A stretch of 64,000 nt of DNA from Acanthacorydalis orientalis (taxonomy: Eukaryota; Arthropoda; Insecta; Megaloptera; Corydalidae), in NCBI GenBank assembly GCA_034766995.1, contig CM068313.1, forward strand, positions 22,678,012 through 22,742,011, read 5' to 3'. Positions 52,595 through 64,000 of the stretch are shown here, piece by piece (position 1 is the first letter of the stretch; each line of letters starts with the position of its first letter). Made by a program: the position numbers and the translations under genes. Below the pieces are notes generated by a model, which saw only the letters and a list, made by a program, of their open reading frames with translations, ran no database searches and was not told where the DNA came from.

Positions 52595-53819
52595 ATGTAC
52601 TTGCACTGAGTTTGTATTCAGTATCACGTACGTAGAAGGTAACCGAGTGAAGTGTAGATTAATTTTTAAAAACACAGTTTAGCTTTGATCGAGAAACATC
52701 TTTTGCAAGAATGCTGCAACTAACACAGAAGTAAATATTTTAGAAAGATAATAGTTATTTATTGTTAAAATTTTCAGAGGTTTCGGGTTCAATTTATTAA
52801 TAAATTATTATATTTTCATATTTGAAAATATTTCTCTATACCGATTTTAAGAAATGCATACGTTTGGCGAGTACTGATTTTAATAAGATTTATAATATTT
52901 TTGTTGTTGTTTTATAATCTGTTTTTACTAAGAAAATAAATGAATGATATTTAAAAATATCGATCAAATTATTAATATTAATAGCTAGTATCATTTTTTT
53001 TATTAAAATCTTGTGAAATACTTTCTCATAAAAATAATATGTTTGATGGTCTAAAATAGCTGACATATTCGATAGTTGAACATACCTTTTGAACTGATAT
53101 TGAATAATAAAATTCTGTTAAATTATATCTGTTTATTTTTTTTAAAACAATATAAATATTTTATATTTTTAAATGAAATTGAATTTATAAGTGATTAGAA
53201 AGCGCTAGTAATATAAAAGAAAATTAAAAAAACCCATTTTATAATAATGAAGAATTAAAGTGCCTAATAAAACTTGAATTTTTATATACTATAACAAAAC
53301 GATAGATTAAAAATTATCAACGTGTTGCTATAAATAATTTATATTGGTTACTTTTTAGAGAACGTCAGAGATTATAAAGAAGTAGTCAGGAAATATAGAG
53401 TAGTAGATAAGATTATAATTAAAAGTTAATGAACTGAAGATTAGTTTGTAATAAATATTAAAATGTCAATATGTAGAAATATACTCCTTTTAATTGTTAA
53501 TTTTCTGACAAATCTGTTAATAAATTAATTAATTTAAATATATTTTTAATATTATTACTTAATAACGTTCAAATATAAGAAAAACGACTAATTTTTGGTT
53601 AAAAAATTAATGTAAGAAAAGAAAATAAATATTTATTTTGCAAAATAGTTTCTTTAGATCAATTCAGAGTAATTTTTTTCAATCTAATTATATCAATTTT
53701 TGTAAAAAACTGAAAACTATATAAAAAATATTCATTCATAACTTTATTACTAGAGAACTCTGAACAAATTCGATAAAATGAATATTTTTCAATTACACTG
53801 AAATTAACTTTAACATTTT

Positions 53820-54020
53820 CTTTATTTCCTTTAATCAAATGCGTTGGCGTCGCTTGTCACGCAAATTTACCAAAATCAATTATCTTTGTATTTGTACGAA
53901 AGCGTACACGGGGACATGAACACCAGCCATGTGACACAAAAGACAGCTGAGTAACGCACGCATATAGACTCCAAAGCATGGTTATGAATAAATCGCGATT
54001 TCACTACGAGGGGGATCGAA
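53820..54020. other. CpG-containing islet, function unknown
   Basis: About 200 bp with many CpG dinucleotides (near 53839, 53911 and 53997) in AT-rich DNA. The minus strand has a 27-codon signal-peptide-like frame (MRALLSCLLCHMAGVHVPVY) that stops at once. It could be a regulatory element or an unrecognised first exon. Confidence 0.25.
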
Positions 54021-54133
54021 TCGGTGAAATATTTCATGTTACTTCTTGAAACTTATATTTTAATTAAATGAGTTTATATGTGGTTTAATTAAATTCACTT
54101 TAAAGGTTTATCAACGAAAATTAATATACTACA

Positions 54134-54137
<4 letters not shown>

Positions 54138-54193
<56 letters not shown>

Positions 54194-54197
54194 TATT
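54138..54197. repeat. (TA)n microsatellite
   Basis: Pure to 54186, then CATATATA. Confidence 0.95.
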
Positions 54198-54544
54198 AAT
54201 GTAAATGAACAAAAAATAATTAATATAAAAGAATGAAAATGTTTACTTGCTTTATAAAACATTATAAGTTTATAATGAATAATTAACAACAGGTTTATTA
54301 TTAACATGTAATTTTTACTTATTAACAGAGTTGTTTTGTATTCAGATGAAAATAAATATTTTTTGTATTTTTTTTGGAAAAACAATAATGAATTTTGTTA
54401 TTACATAAATAAAATAAATATATTATTACCTGAAGTACAATATTAATGAAGAAATAAAATAACGAAATTATTTTATGTAGATTTCGATATAACTTTTTTT
54501 TAGTGTATTATGTAAGATGTATGTCTTTCTAAAAAGAAAAACAT

Positions 54545-54555
<11 letters not shown>

Positions 54556-54592
<37 letters not shown>
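54556..54592. repeat. (TA)n upstream of the hAT element
   Basis: Ends about 118 bp left of the hAT end; not part of its target site. Confidence 0.9.
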
Positions 54593-54594
<2 letters not shown>

Positions 54595-54709
54595 GGGAGA
54601 GGGAAAAGCAGTGGATTGATTGTTTAAATGAATTGGAAATTCATTTTCGGGATATTTTTCTAAATAATTACAAAAATATGTAATATTTATGGAAAAATAT
54701 GGTTTAGTT

Positions 54710-55331
54710 CAGTGTTTCCCAAAGTGGTCGATACTTCCTCCTAGGGAGGTAATCGAGTGATCCAGAGCGGTGGTAGAAGCCTAGGAAGCAATTGGATGGT
54801 ATTGAATAAAAATAAAAAGACGGTGGAAGCAGAAAGAAAAAAGAAAATTTTGAAAAACCGTTCGTACATGTTTCATCTGCCATGTAACACAATTAAATTC
54901 GTAGTTAATACTTTATTTTCCAAATAAATACACAGAATGAATGTTATAATCGATCTGTAGGAAAAATAGAGCCGAACGCATTAATAAATTGATAAGAGTG
55001 CATCAAGTTCATCCTTCTTATTAAGATTATTTTTAATGTTATTCGTAATTTCTATTATAATTATGCTTCGTTATCTTAATTTTCTGTGTAATGCGAATAT
55101 TACTATGAATGAATTTAATAAATAATTTTATAGTTTAACCGCCAAGACGTCTTATTTACAACATCTTCTTTTACTATATTTCGTAGGTAGAAATATAGAT
55201 TCATAAAAGAATGCAAATTTGTCACTGCATCTTTCTGTTCGTTCGCTTAAAGAAGGTAGATTTTCTGGGGGGCGTTGCGTAATTTTTTTCTGAAAAGGGG
55301 GCAGTAGGCCAAATAAGTTTGGGAATCTCTG
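54710..55331. mobile_element. Non-autonomous hAT-type element (622 bp)
   Basis: The ends read CAGTGTTTCCCAAA on the left and CAGAGATTCCCAAA on the right (inward, 12 of 14 match). They lie between an imperfect 8-bp direct repeat, gtttagtt (54702-54709) and atttagtt (55332-55339). The CAGNG terminus, the sub-terminal GGGGGCGTTGCG/AAAGGGGGCAG block near 55265-55310 and the 8-bp duplication are typical of hAT elements. No transposase frame remains. A short minus-strand open frame at 54704-54892 starts inside the left end and is not a gene. Confidence 0.85.
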
Positions 55332-56109
55332 ATTTAGTTTATTTAAAAATATTATCAGTGGATTTTACTGCGAAATAGAGTACTTGTAAGTTTTTACTTT
55401 GACTGATAGTTTTGTAACGTACCACTATCCTGGTTTCCGATTTTTAAATCATATTGGAAACACATTTATGATTAATTACAGGAAACTGAAATTCATTATA
55501 AGGAATTAAAAACTTATTTTAGATTTTTACGAAACATTAGAAATAAATTTATTAAACACAATACAATATTGGCCATCATTGGATTTCAGTTTTTTCTTTA
55601 ATTTTTAAAAGTATATTAATATAAAATAAATTTCCGTTTCTTAAAACAGACTAATTTTTAATCAGATTTTTTGTTATGAAATGTTTTTGTTCTAGAAGAT
55701 TTTCCGAAGAATTAAACTTTTTTATTAATAATGTTTACATTATATTTTAGAAAGCTCTGCAAGCAGCACATTTAGTTATATGATATTTTTTGCTTTATAT
55801 AAAACAAAAATAAATTATGTATATAAATGTGTGCGCAGAATATGAAATAAGTTTTTTAAATTTTATAATCGAGGAAACAAAGAAATTGAAAAGTGTGTGT
55901 CTGTGTTTTATTTTAATAAAAAAGTGTTCGAGTTAATTAAATCAGAATCCAGTTTAAGTTCATATGATTCACTTTTACTGCTTTTGTTAAATTCAAAATG
56001 AATGTTTTCCTATTGACAAATTGTTGACAGTTTAACGACTTCTATTTGCACAAGTACATAATGTCATTTATTATGAAGAATAAAGATTTTCTATAACAAT
56101 AAGTTTTCA

Positions 56110-56640
56110 ATACCGTCGACAATGATGATAATAATTGTTATTACAATTTATGTACGACATATTACATGTGAATACATGTCACGACACGATTGCGAAATTC
56201 ATGATGAGAAATGTAATCGGAAACACGTGTTCGCGTCACCGTTCTTCAGAACTCGAGGGATCGGTGCTATTAAGCTTACGACCGAAGCGCCGTACGCATG
56301 AACAAACTATTGTAAAGCAGCGAGAAGCCAACAATACCGTATGCGTATCATCAAACTAATTTCTAGAAGCTCACGCGAAGCCTTCTGTAAGCCTACGGGT
56401 TCGAGAACTCTATATAAGCAACACGACTTGATTAATTTATATTTCATCCCGTATTGTAATCCGCGGCAACCGAATATGTCTGATGACGAGTTGTCTGTGA
56501 TTTATGGTAGCGGACACCTTCTCGTCTGGATCATCGATTTTCTAGTGGTTAATTGCTATCACGCAATTTGTTGTATCTATTTATACACACTTAATGAGAT
56601 ATTATATGGAAACGTAAGAAAGGCGAGCTAAAGAATTACT
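56110..56640 (+). promoter_or_regulatory. CpG-rich islet with TATA-like box and a 96-codon frame
   Basis: This is the richest CpG stretch in the right half. CTATATAAG lies at 56409-56417, followed by a small AUG frame starting MSDDELSVIYGSGHLLVWII (56478), inside a longer ATG frame (56341-56631). GTAAGA at 56615 could be a donor just after LNEILYGN. This could be a promoter with a first coding exon of a membrane protein, but open frames also exist on the other strand and no family is recognised. Confidence 0.3.
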
Positions 56641-57496
56641 ATAATCGAAAATCAAACATGATATGTCTTGTTTTTCTATGATGTAATAATAGAATGAATA
56701 AATAATTATATGTTAATAAATCAGCTTATAATTATATTACTTGCGTATCATTAAGTAAATTTCAAATTTAATGAATAAAAAAATAATTTAAAAATAAAAT
56801 CTCTGCAAATATAGAAAAAATATACACTTATTTCACTTACACGTTCATCGTTTTAAAATTGATAGATTTTTACTAAAAACAATTAGAATTCATATATTTT
56901 AACAAATCGAGCATATACTCCTAAGTAATATAAGTGATAAGTTTTTATAAACTCGTTTACATATATTTCAAGTGAAATAACTTATAATTGTGTATAAAAG
57001 TATATATTTCTATTCGAAAATATTTAACAGAGAAATAAAAATTCAATGTAACATTCGTATAGCTTACCTACTATAATACATAAAACCAGCTGAGTTTTTT
57101 TTTTGTCGACTAATACTGGAAAAGTTCGAGAAACCCAATTAAAAGATTTGCTGCAATAAAAGTTGTATTTGGAAGCGTTTTTGAACTCGGTTGTCGATAC
57201 TAAACTATGTATTAATAATGTGATATAGAAACAAGCTTTCACTGAAAGCGTCTGAAAAGTTCGCTCCATCATAAGTTTGTTATAGTTATGAAATTATAAC
57301 TTAGGTAGGTGGTTATGTGTATATTACGGTACAAATTATATGAGCTTTACGAACTTTCTAAAATTGACAAGTTTTAAGGATGGACTATTAATCAAATTTC
57401 ATATATTTTAGAAGTGACTTGAAAGTACATTTATTGACATGAAAAGATACAATTTACAGCAATCAAAATACGCATAACACACACATACACACACAC

Positions 57497-57543
<47 letters not shown>

Positions 57544-57666
57544 TTAAAAGACATTCACCGTTTTAATTTTACATATATTTTGAATGTAAATATTATTTTA
57601 ATAAAGTTGAGAGATATAACTGGAAATAGATTTTATTAACTGAAAAAAATAACAAAAAATATACAG

Positions 57667-57686
57667 TATATATATATATATATATA
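57667..57686. repeat. (TA)n at the left edge of the Tigger remnant
   Basis: A short array whose last TA is the element's left target dinucleotide. A longer array lies at 57497-57536. Confidence 0.9.
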
Positions 57687-58992
57687 CAGTTAAGTCTTTT
57701 TTATACGGTAGATACGTTCCACAGAAAACTGCATATAAAAAAAATTGCTAAAAAAGACATAACTTACGTTGAAAAATTATGAATACGTTCCATAATTTTC
57801 TAAAATCGCATAAAACCAAAGTAATGAGTTAAAAATATCCAAAATCGCATACAAAAGTTTATAAAAATTCAGGAAAATAAGAAAACTTAAATATTCCTTC
57901 GAAAATCTGATTGATATAAAACTTAAAATATGTTTGTATTAAAACTTTATTCATTTAATTTTATTGAAAAGTAACAATTCTTTTTATATTTTTTTTTATC
58001 AGAATTGTCGTTGCTATCTGACAATGTTCACCATTTGCGAATTGGTGCGCAATCACTTTCATTATTTGAAGAGATAATAAGCACATCAGATCTGCATGGT
58101 AAAGACAATGGTTCTTCACAAAAAGAATTAGCTTCACCTTTGTTCTATGCAGATTTGTTTCCTCTGACAATGTAATCATGATGATGATTTTGCGATGATG
58201 ATTTTACTATTTTTTTATGCAGTTCGCGATATCCAGACAATTCTTCAGCTCACAATGGAATTTGAAGACTCGTTCAGAACTTGTGTCACGAACAAGAAAA
58301 TGATTTTCCAATTTATGGCAAAGTTGAAGACCTTCTAGAATTATATTTACAGAGAGGGGATAGTTTTTTCTTTCACTTCACTATTATTTTCTGGATTTTC
58401 GACGATATATAAAGTTATACCAATAATATCATCGTCACTTAAGGCATTATCCACAAACAATTCGTCGACATCATTCTGGCTAAAAGTATCAAAACCTTCT
58501 CCACCAATTTCATCTGCCAAAGTAATGATTTCAACTGATAATGTCGATGAATAGTTGCACTGTTTGCAACACATCCAGGCCAAGCTGCTTTTCAGTAGGT
58601 ATTTTAAGACTGGTTTTATTTCAGTGATAGCAGATATAACATGTTTTAAACTGTTCAAAATAGAATTTTTTTCTAGATGTTCCTGTTATTGTTAATAAAA
58701 AATTTTCTAATCGATCCAATATAAATTTATAAGCGTGCCTAATGTAATATTTTTTAAAAGTAGTAATTTTTCCTTAATCTAATGGTTGAATAATGCTTGT
58801 TGTATTGGGTGGAAAAAAACACTAGCTGCACATTTAGTTCTAAATGCGAATAACCTGGTGCATTATCAACAATTAAGAAAAATTTAAAATCGAGAGATTT
58901 CTACTTCATATAATTTATATAATTTGTATGAAATATGCACAGTATAACTTCAAAATCGAATTAAAAAGATACGAATAAAAAAGACTCGACTG
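57687..58992 (-). mobile_element. Tigger/pogo DNA transposon remnant with both ends
   Basis: Inverted ends CAGTTAAGTCTTTTTTATAC (left) and CAGTCGAGTCTTTTTTATTC (right, inward) agree at 17 of 20 positions, and each abuts a TA (57685-57686 and 58993-58994). The minus strand between them encodes late parts of a DDE transposase: FLIVDNAPGYSH near 58860, a degraded 'QP-DQG' region, and a 103-codon open frame (58658-58347) with SAITEIKPVLKYL and IGGEGFDTFSQNDVDEL, as in Tigger C-terminal regions. The N-terminal CENP-B-like half is missing. At 1306 bp it is about half the length of a full Tigger. Confidence 0.9.
58347..58880 (-). pseudogene. Tigger-type transposase fragment
   Basis: The fragment spans the second catalytic aspartate region (IVDNAPG) to the acidic C-terminal segment (DELFVDNALSDDDIIG). 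A stop after QQALFNH breaks the frame near 58780. A second open stretch on the same strand (58179-57961) may be the degraded carboxyl end. The 103-codon piece is open only because the element is degraded there by substitution and not by indels. Confidence 0.8.
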
Positions 58993-59499
58993 TATACTAA
59001 ACTGTGATTACTATACAATAATTTGCAACTAGTATATATTTTGTAAATTGATATGATTGTTACTACTGTTCAATAAAGTAAGCATTTGTAAAAATATCTG
59101 AAAGTACAGACGATATAATGAATAAATCATGAAGTAAGTAATAAGAGAGATAATAATATTAGTTGTAATAAATTTTTTAGCAATCAGGTTTTTAATTACT
59201 GCAATTAATGTATAATTTCGTGTACTTTTTTGAAGTTCTAAAATTAAAGAAGTATACGTACATATATTTAACTCATTTTTATTTCTAGATAAGAATGAGT
59301 TCATAGGCTATTATTGTTTTTATTTCTTGTGAATACAAAAATATCTAATTAAAATCTTTTAAACGGTAATTTTTCTTTGTTGATAATCTGTAATTGTAGT
59401 TGACTGATGTAGCGATATTTAAAACGAGCAGTAATAAGTACATTTTATTTGATTTATTTCAAAACAAATTCAATTACTAGAAATTATCCAATAATCTCG

Positions 59500-59830
59500 A
59501 TTGTACATATCCGATGTTTATGATCTCCGTTTCTTCATTTTACCGTTCAAAGAATTGTATTAGACATGACGTGAATACCGTACGGTTCAATTCAACATCT
59601 TTACTAGGATGGCGATGTAAGAGGCACTTCTTGAGGTACTTGGTGTGAGAGGCACTAGGACGGATAATAATGTCGAGCGTTGAACGCTTTTTTCTATGCT
59701 TTCGGCGGCTGCCGCCATACAGTCAGCCACGTTTGGAAAGCAATCGATAAAAAAACGTAGCCGAATGAAAGACGAACGCCGGTATCACGTAAATTGTCAT
59801 TATTTCCGTGAAAAATAAAATGTTAACTTT
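59500..59830 (-). promoter_or_regulatory. GC-richer islet with a short ATG frame
   Basis: The minus strand has an ATG at 59718 opening 43 codons: MAAAAESIEKSVQRSTLLSV, then LVPLTPSTSRSASYIAILVK, ending TGA at 59587. A possible donor (GTAAAG) lies near 59608. The GGCGGCTGCCGCC core is nearly palindromic. It may be the promoter and first exon of a minus-strand gene, possibly the Ig/FN3 gene 25 kb downstream, but that is a guess. Confidence 0.3.
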
Positions 59831-60391
59831 GTAAAAAAGAACGATGTCAACAACTTGTATTTTTTTTATGAAATATGAATTTCTGAAAGTACATTAATGT
59901 ATTTACAGCGGCAATAAATATAATTTTTATTATAAGATACATAAATCAAAATGCAAAAAACCTGACTTGAAAACACAATTGATTTTAGTCTCAAATTGCG
60001 TGTTGTTTTTTCTTCTGAAGAACAAAAAAATCCTTTCAATTTAAACTATGTGATACGATTAAAGGAAATCATAAATATATAATAAAAAGATACAATCGCT
60101 ATCTTTTATATTACGTAGTTTTTATCAATACATACATATTTATATGATTTATTGTTGAATTTCCATCAAGTTCTGTTCTTTAGTGTCTATAATCAAAAAA
60201 GAATAATCGAACAATATAAAATAGTTATTTTTTTAACCAACTATAAAAACTATAAACAAAAACAGTATTTTATATATTTAACTCAAAATGTTTACAAAAT
60301 ATTTTATTATAGTGGCGTAGAAAGTTTCTTTTAGATCTTGAGGAAAAGAACATTATGATTTCCTGTCTTTTTTGAAGTGTAAATCAATTAA

Positions 60392-60397
<6 letters not shown>

Positions 60398-60432
<35 letters not shown>

Positions 60433-60465
60433 CATATATATATATATATATATATACATATATCC
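60398..60465. repeat. (TA)n microsatellite, interrupted
   Basis: Two blocks separated by AAATAGATACA. Confidence 0.95.
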
Positions 60466-62034
60466 ATGATCTTTTTTATTCCTGTGGGGCGGGGAGATGA
60501 GTGATCTTGTTTAATTAATTAATTTTGATTTGTCAGTTACATTCCTACAAAATAAAATAATCAATATTTTATTTTGTAGAAAGATAATATGTATGAATCA
60601 AAATTAGATACGTTATTCGTATTATATTAATTAAAAAAATTAAATAAATTATTCATATTTTTTTGTATATAAATAAGATATGAACAAAAATAGAAAGTAG
60701 AAATAAAATGTGCAATATAAATTAAAACAAAAATAATTGATTACAATTATTTGTTTGAGAAAACGTTAATAATATTATTTTAAAAAGTAATAAAAGAGAA
60801 AATTAATCAAAAATGTTAAATATTTTTAATTAGGTCGAAAATATTAAATAGTAATACATTCATTAAAACATAGCATTAAAAACAGAAATATTTTTAATTG
60901 AATTAAATGTGCAAAAAATAATTAAAATAAGAGAATATAAGAAATATGTTAAATAAAATGATATATTTAGTAGAGGTAACAATATTTTAAATAAATTATA
61001 AATACATAATATCTTTTTTAGTTGGTACGGTATCGATTAACATTGATACATAATTTCGATTATATTAAAACAAAAATAACAAAAGATATGTATATCAGCA
61101 TTAAGAATATGTAATTGCATTCGGGAGGAAAATTCGAGAATACTTTTATTTTATTATATAACAGTATTTTTGCGGAGCAATAAAAAAGCGAATAATTTAT
61201 GACATCCTCGTAACTGATTTTGACGAATGACGGAATCGATATTAGAACGTATTTAAATTAAATAAAACATCGTTGAAAGAATAACTTTTTTACAGACGAA
61301 AAACAAGACTGTGTGTGTTATGTACATAAAAAGTTCAGACCCGCATATGGCCCTTAAGCTACGGGTTATTTATTCCTGATTCAAGCTGTGTATGCAAATT
61401 ATTTTTTTTCCATTGGTGTACTCATTACTCATTGTTTGATATGACATGAAAGAATATCAACAAACTTTAAAAAGCGAAACAGTATATTTACATTTATTAT
61501 ATGTATACATTTTTGTAAAATTGCAAGTGTATGAAAGTTTATTCAAAAATGTATGAAGAGGAGAAATGTTAACGAACTGAAATTGAACTTTTTTAAAAAC
61601 GAAATCAAGTTTTCGTATTGTTCGGTTATATTGTAAATCAATAAGTTAGAACTTTTTAAAATGAAAACGAAAACATGGATAATATTTAAACAAGATAAAA
61701 ATTATGAAAATAAGATTAAATATATAAAAATAAACGTATTTATAATTAAAATTTATTATGATAAAAAAAAACGTAATCCGTATAAAATTTGTTATGAAAA
61801 CGTTTGGTTTATAATAAATTATGTTATTTAATACTATAATTCACTATAAAAATTATGATAATTACACATTTATTGTTCATGGAACATATAAATACTCTTT
61901 AATGTGTTTAATATCGTTTATAAAATCCAGAGATTAAACGATTATTTTTAAATACAATCCACAAATGAACATTTTAGGATTATTCGATAAAAATTAAAAG
62001 AATTTTTAATTCCTAGATTATTATTTGTATACAC

Positions 62035-62036
<2 letters not shown>

Positions 62037-62096
<60 letters not shown>
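62037..62096. repeat. (TA)n microsatellite
   Basis: A pure array of about 58 bp. Confidence 0.95.
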
Positions 62097-62098
<2 letters not shown>

Positions 62099-63725
62099 GA
62101 TAATATAATTAAATGATATTTAAATGCTGATTTCAATTATCGGCACAGTGTTTATATGAACTGAAATTAATTGTCATAGTTTAATATTAAAATCAAAAAG
62201 TATTGATTAAATAAATGTACTTTTTGTCTACATATGACTTGCTACTTGAATGTTACAAATCTAATACAAACACTAATAAATATACACGCAAAGTAGTCAA
62301 CTAATTAATATGCACGCAAAGATCGAGATAGGTTATTAGTAGGCCATTAGAGCAAAAGGTAAAATTTCGACCGGAAAAATTTCTATTCTAATAACTTTCT
62401 TTTTATCTAAATAATAATTTCGTTTCCTTTTAATATTTACAAAAGTCTGGTTATAAGTAATTGGATCGATTTTTAATAACAACGTTTCAAAATATTCATA
62501 ATTCGTTTTTTAGATATAAATTGATAAACTTTGGAGAAGAATTAAATTAAGATGTTATATATTTATTTTAGAAATCGATAAAAAAGGAAATAAATTTGTT
62601 TCATATATAAATAATTATGTTCTCTTTTATGAAACATCTGTACTTAAATGAAATGAAATATAAATAATAACATTTTTATACAATTGCACATATAAAACAA
62701 AAATACATTACTTCTTATACTATTTGTATACAGTATCTAAAAAGTACTATCATCTTCTTTTATTCCCTTCCAATTCTTTGACCTCTCTTCATGTTTTTTT
62801 TTCTTTTGATGATTTACATTATTTCAAACCATTTGATTTTGTTCAAAGAATTTTAGAATTGTGATTTTTGTTGCAATTTTTATTTTTTAAATGAATGTTC
62901 AATTATATTATATAATATTGAAATTAAAGAAAAGTTAACATATTTTAAATTAACTTTTTTTAAATTATTATAAGAACTGAATTTATTCAGCAACTTTGAA
63001 CTGAATTTATTGTAAAATAGCGTTAATTTCTAATTCATAATTATTTATGGAAATGTAATGTTTGAAATTAGAGCAATAATAAAAAAATAGTGCTTAGATT
63101 TAATAACAAACAAATATTAATAATAATACTATTAAGATGTAGTTACGGAGAAATTGAAATACTTAAGGATATTTGTATATACAAAACTCGATGCTAAAAA
63201 AATCCATTGAATGTCCACGATAAAATTATAAATTGTTATGAATGATATAGGAAAATTATATGAAAAGACATTATAAGTAAAGTAATACATACATTAAGCT
63301 CAATTTGATCTTGTATTTATCTAAAATAATTCAAATATATGAATGAAAGAATTTAGTAAAACACATTTTATATATTTATTCTACAACATTTATCTCTCTT
63401 GTACGGTAATTATTTTAAGTATTTAAAAAATATTAAAATATGTCAAGAATGTTATTTTCTTTAATGATTTAAATTGTCTAGTTAATTCAGAGAAATTGAG
63501 AATTTGTGGCCCAATTAGGATACGAAAATGCATTATGACTATATAGTTGTACAGTTTTATTAATTAATATAGTTGTACATTTTTTACTGTATTCTTAATT
63601 TCAATATGATAAACTGGTTTCAAATTTGACTTAAGAAAAATTAGAAAGATTATTTAATATTTTTGATTGAAACGATAACGCAGTTAATGTAAAATTATTT
63701 TCTCGCTCTCTTTCTTTCTTTTTGT

Positions 63726-63728
<3 letters not shown>

Positions 63729-63768
<40 letters not shown>
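63729..63768. repeat. (TA)n microsatellite
   Basis: A pure array preceded by a pyrimidine-rich stretch (CTCGCTCTCTTTCTTTCTTT). Confidence 0.95.
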
Positions 63769-63772
<4 letters not shown>

Positions 63773-64000
63773 AGTGTAACGACATGATACAAATACATAT
63801 TATATTTTTTATTATATTTCTATAATTAAATTTTTAAAATATAAATTGCGTTCTTATTATAAGAAATATTAATTTATTATTAACCTAAAATATAATAAGA
63901 TTACGTTTTAGATTAATTCAATAAAATAAAACCAACCGCAATATTTGTTTTCGAATGCTTTGAATTTAATTTAAACGTTTAATATTAATCGTTTCCAATT

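Larger units (their letters stand above)
59831..64000. other. AT-rich region with no gene seen
   Basis: The last 4 kb holds (TA)n arrays at about 60398-60465, 62037-62096 and 63729-63768 and many A/T runs. I saw no splice-bounded frame, RNA gene or element ends. Confidence 0.6.

Noticed and set aside
56380..56420. GGTTCGAGAACT as a possible tRNA T-loop
   Set aside because: No matching anticodon and acceptor stems could be folded around it; no tRNA or rRNA was seen elsewhere in the window.

Overview
The window is an AT-rich piece of an animal nuclear genome. It has spliced genes with GT-AG introns, no operons, and a (TA)n microsatellite about every 1 to 2 kb. The gene set fits an arthropod, most likely an insect: a 789-residue animal-type phosphofructokinase, a CLCA protein and a GPI-anchored Ig/FN3 adhesion protein. 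The many (TA)n tracts and the retained CpG in small GC-richer islets would suit a hymenopteran, but the sequence alone does not prove the order.

Layout. 1-14689: (TA)n arrays and low-complexity DNA with scattered islets, a small hairpin element (989-1096), a tandem duplication (11013-11555) and a GC-rich double hairpin (13501-13575). 14690-18699 (+): six 3' exons of a CLCA-family membrane protein whose first exon(s) were not found. 18700-21295: the two 3' flanks of convergent genes. 21296-28429 (-): the complete phosphofructokinase gene, with 16 coding exon positions, one of them filled by either of two 109-nt mutually exclusive exons. 28500-31540: intergenic. 31541-34181 (-): the last seven exons of a Klingon/Wrapper-type Ig/FN3 GPI-anchored protein, with a TTAA-flanked MITE in one intron. 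34182-64000: mostly intergenic or long intron, with many (TA)n arrays, four recognisable transposon remnants (5'-truncated non-LTR retrotransposon, mariner, hAT, Tigger/pogo) and several short GC-richer islets that may be exons or promoters of genes I cannot name.

The three recognised genes do not form one pathway. Phosphofructokinase is the committed step of glycolysis in the cytosol; the CLCA protein and the Ig/FN3 protein are cell-surface proteins. The best biological points are the built-in frame trap around the phosphofructokinase exon pair, the loss of both the zinc-protease and MIDAS signatures in the CLCA protein, and the way most recognised TEs sit in or beside (TA)n arrays. I did not find convincing evidence of a new multi-gene system.
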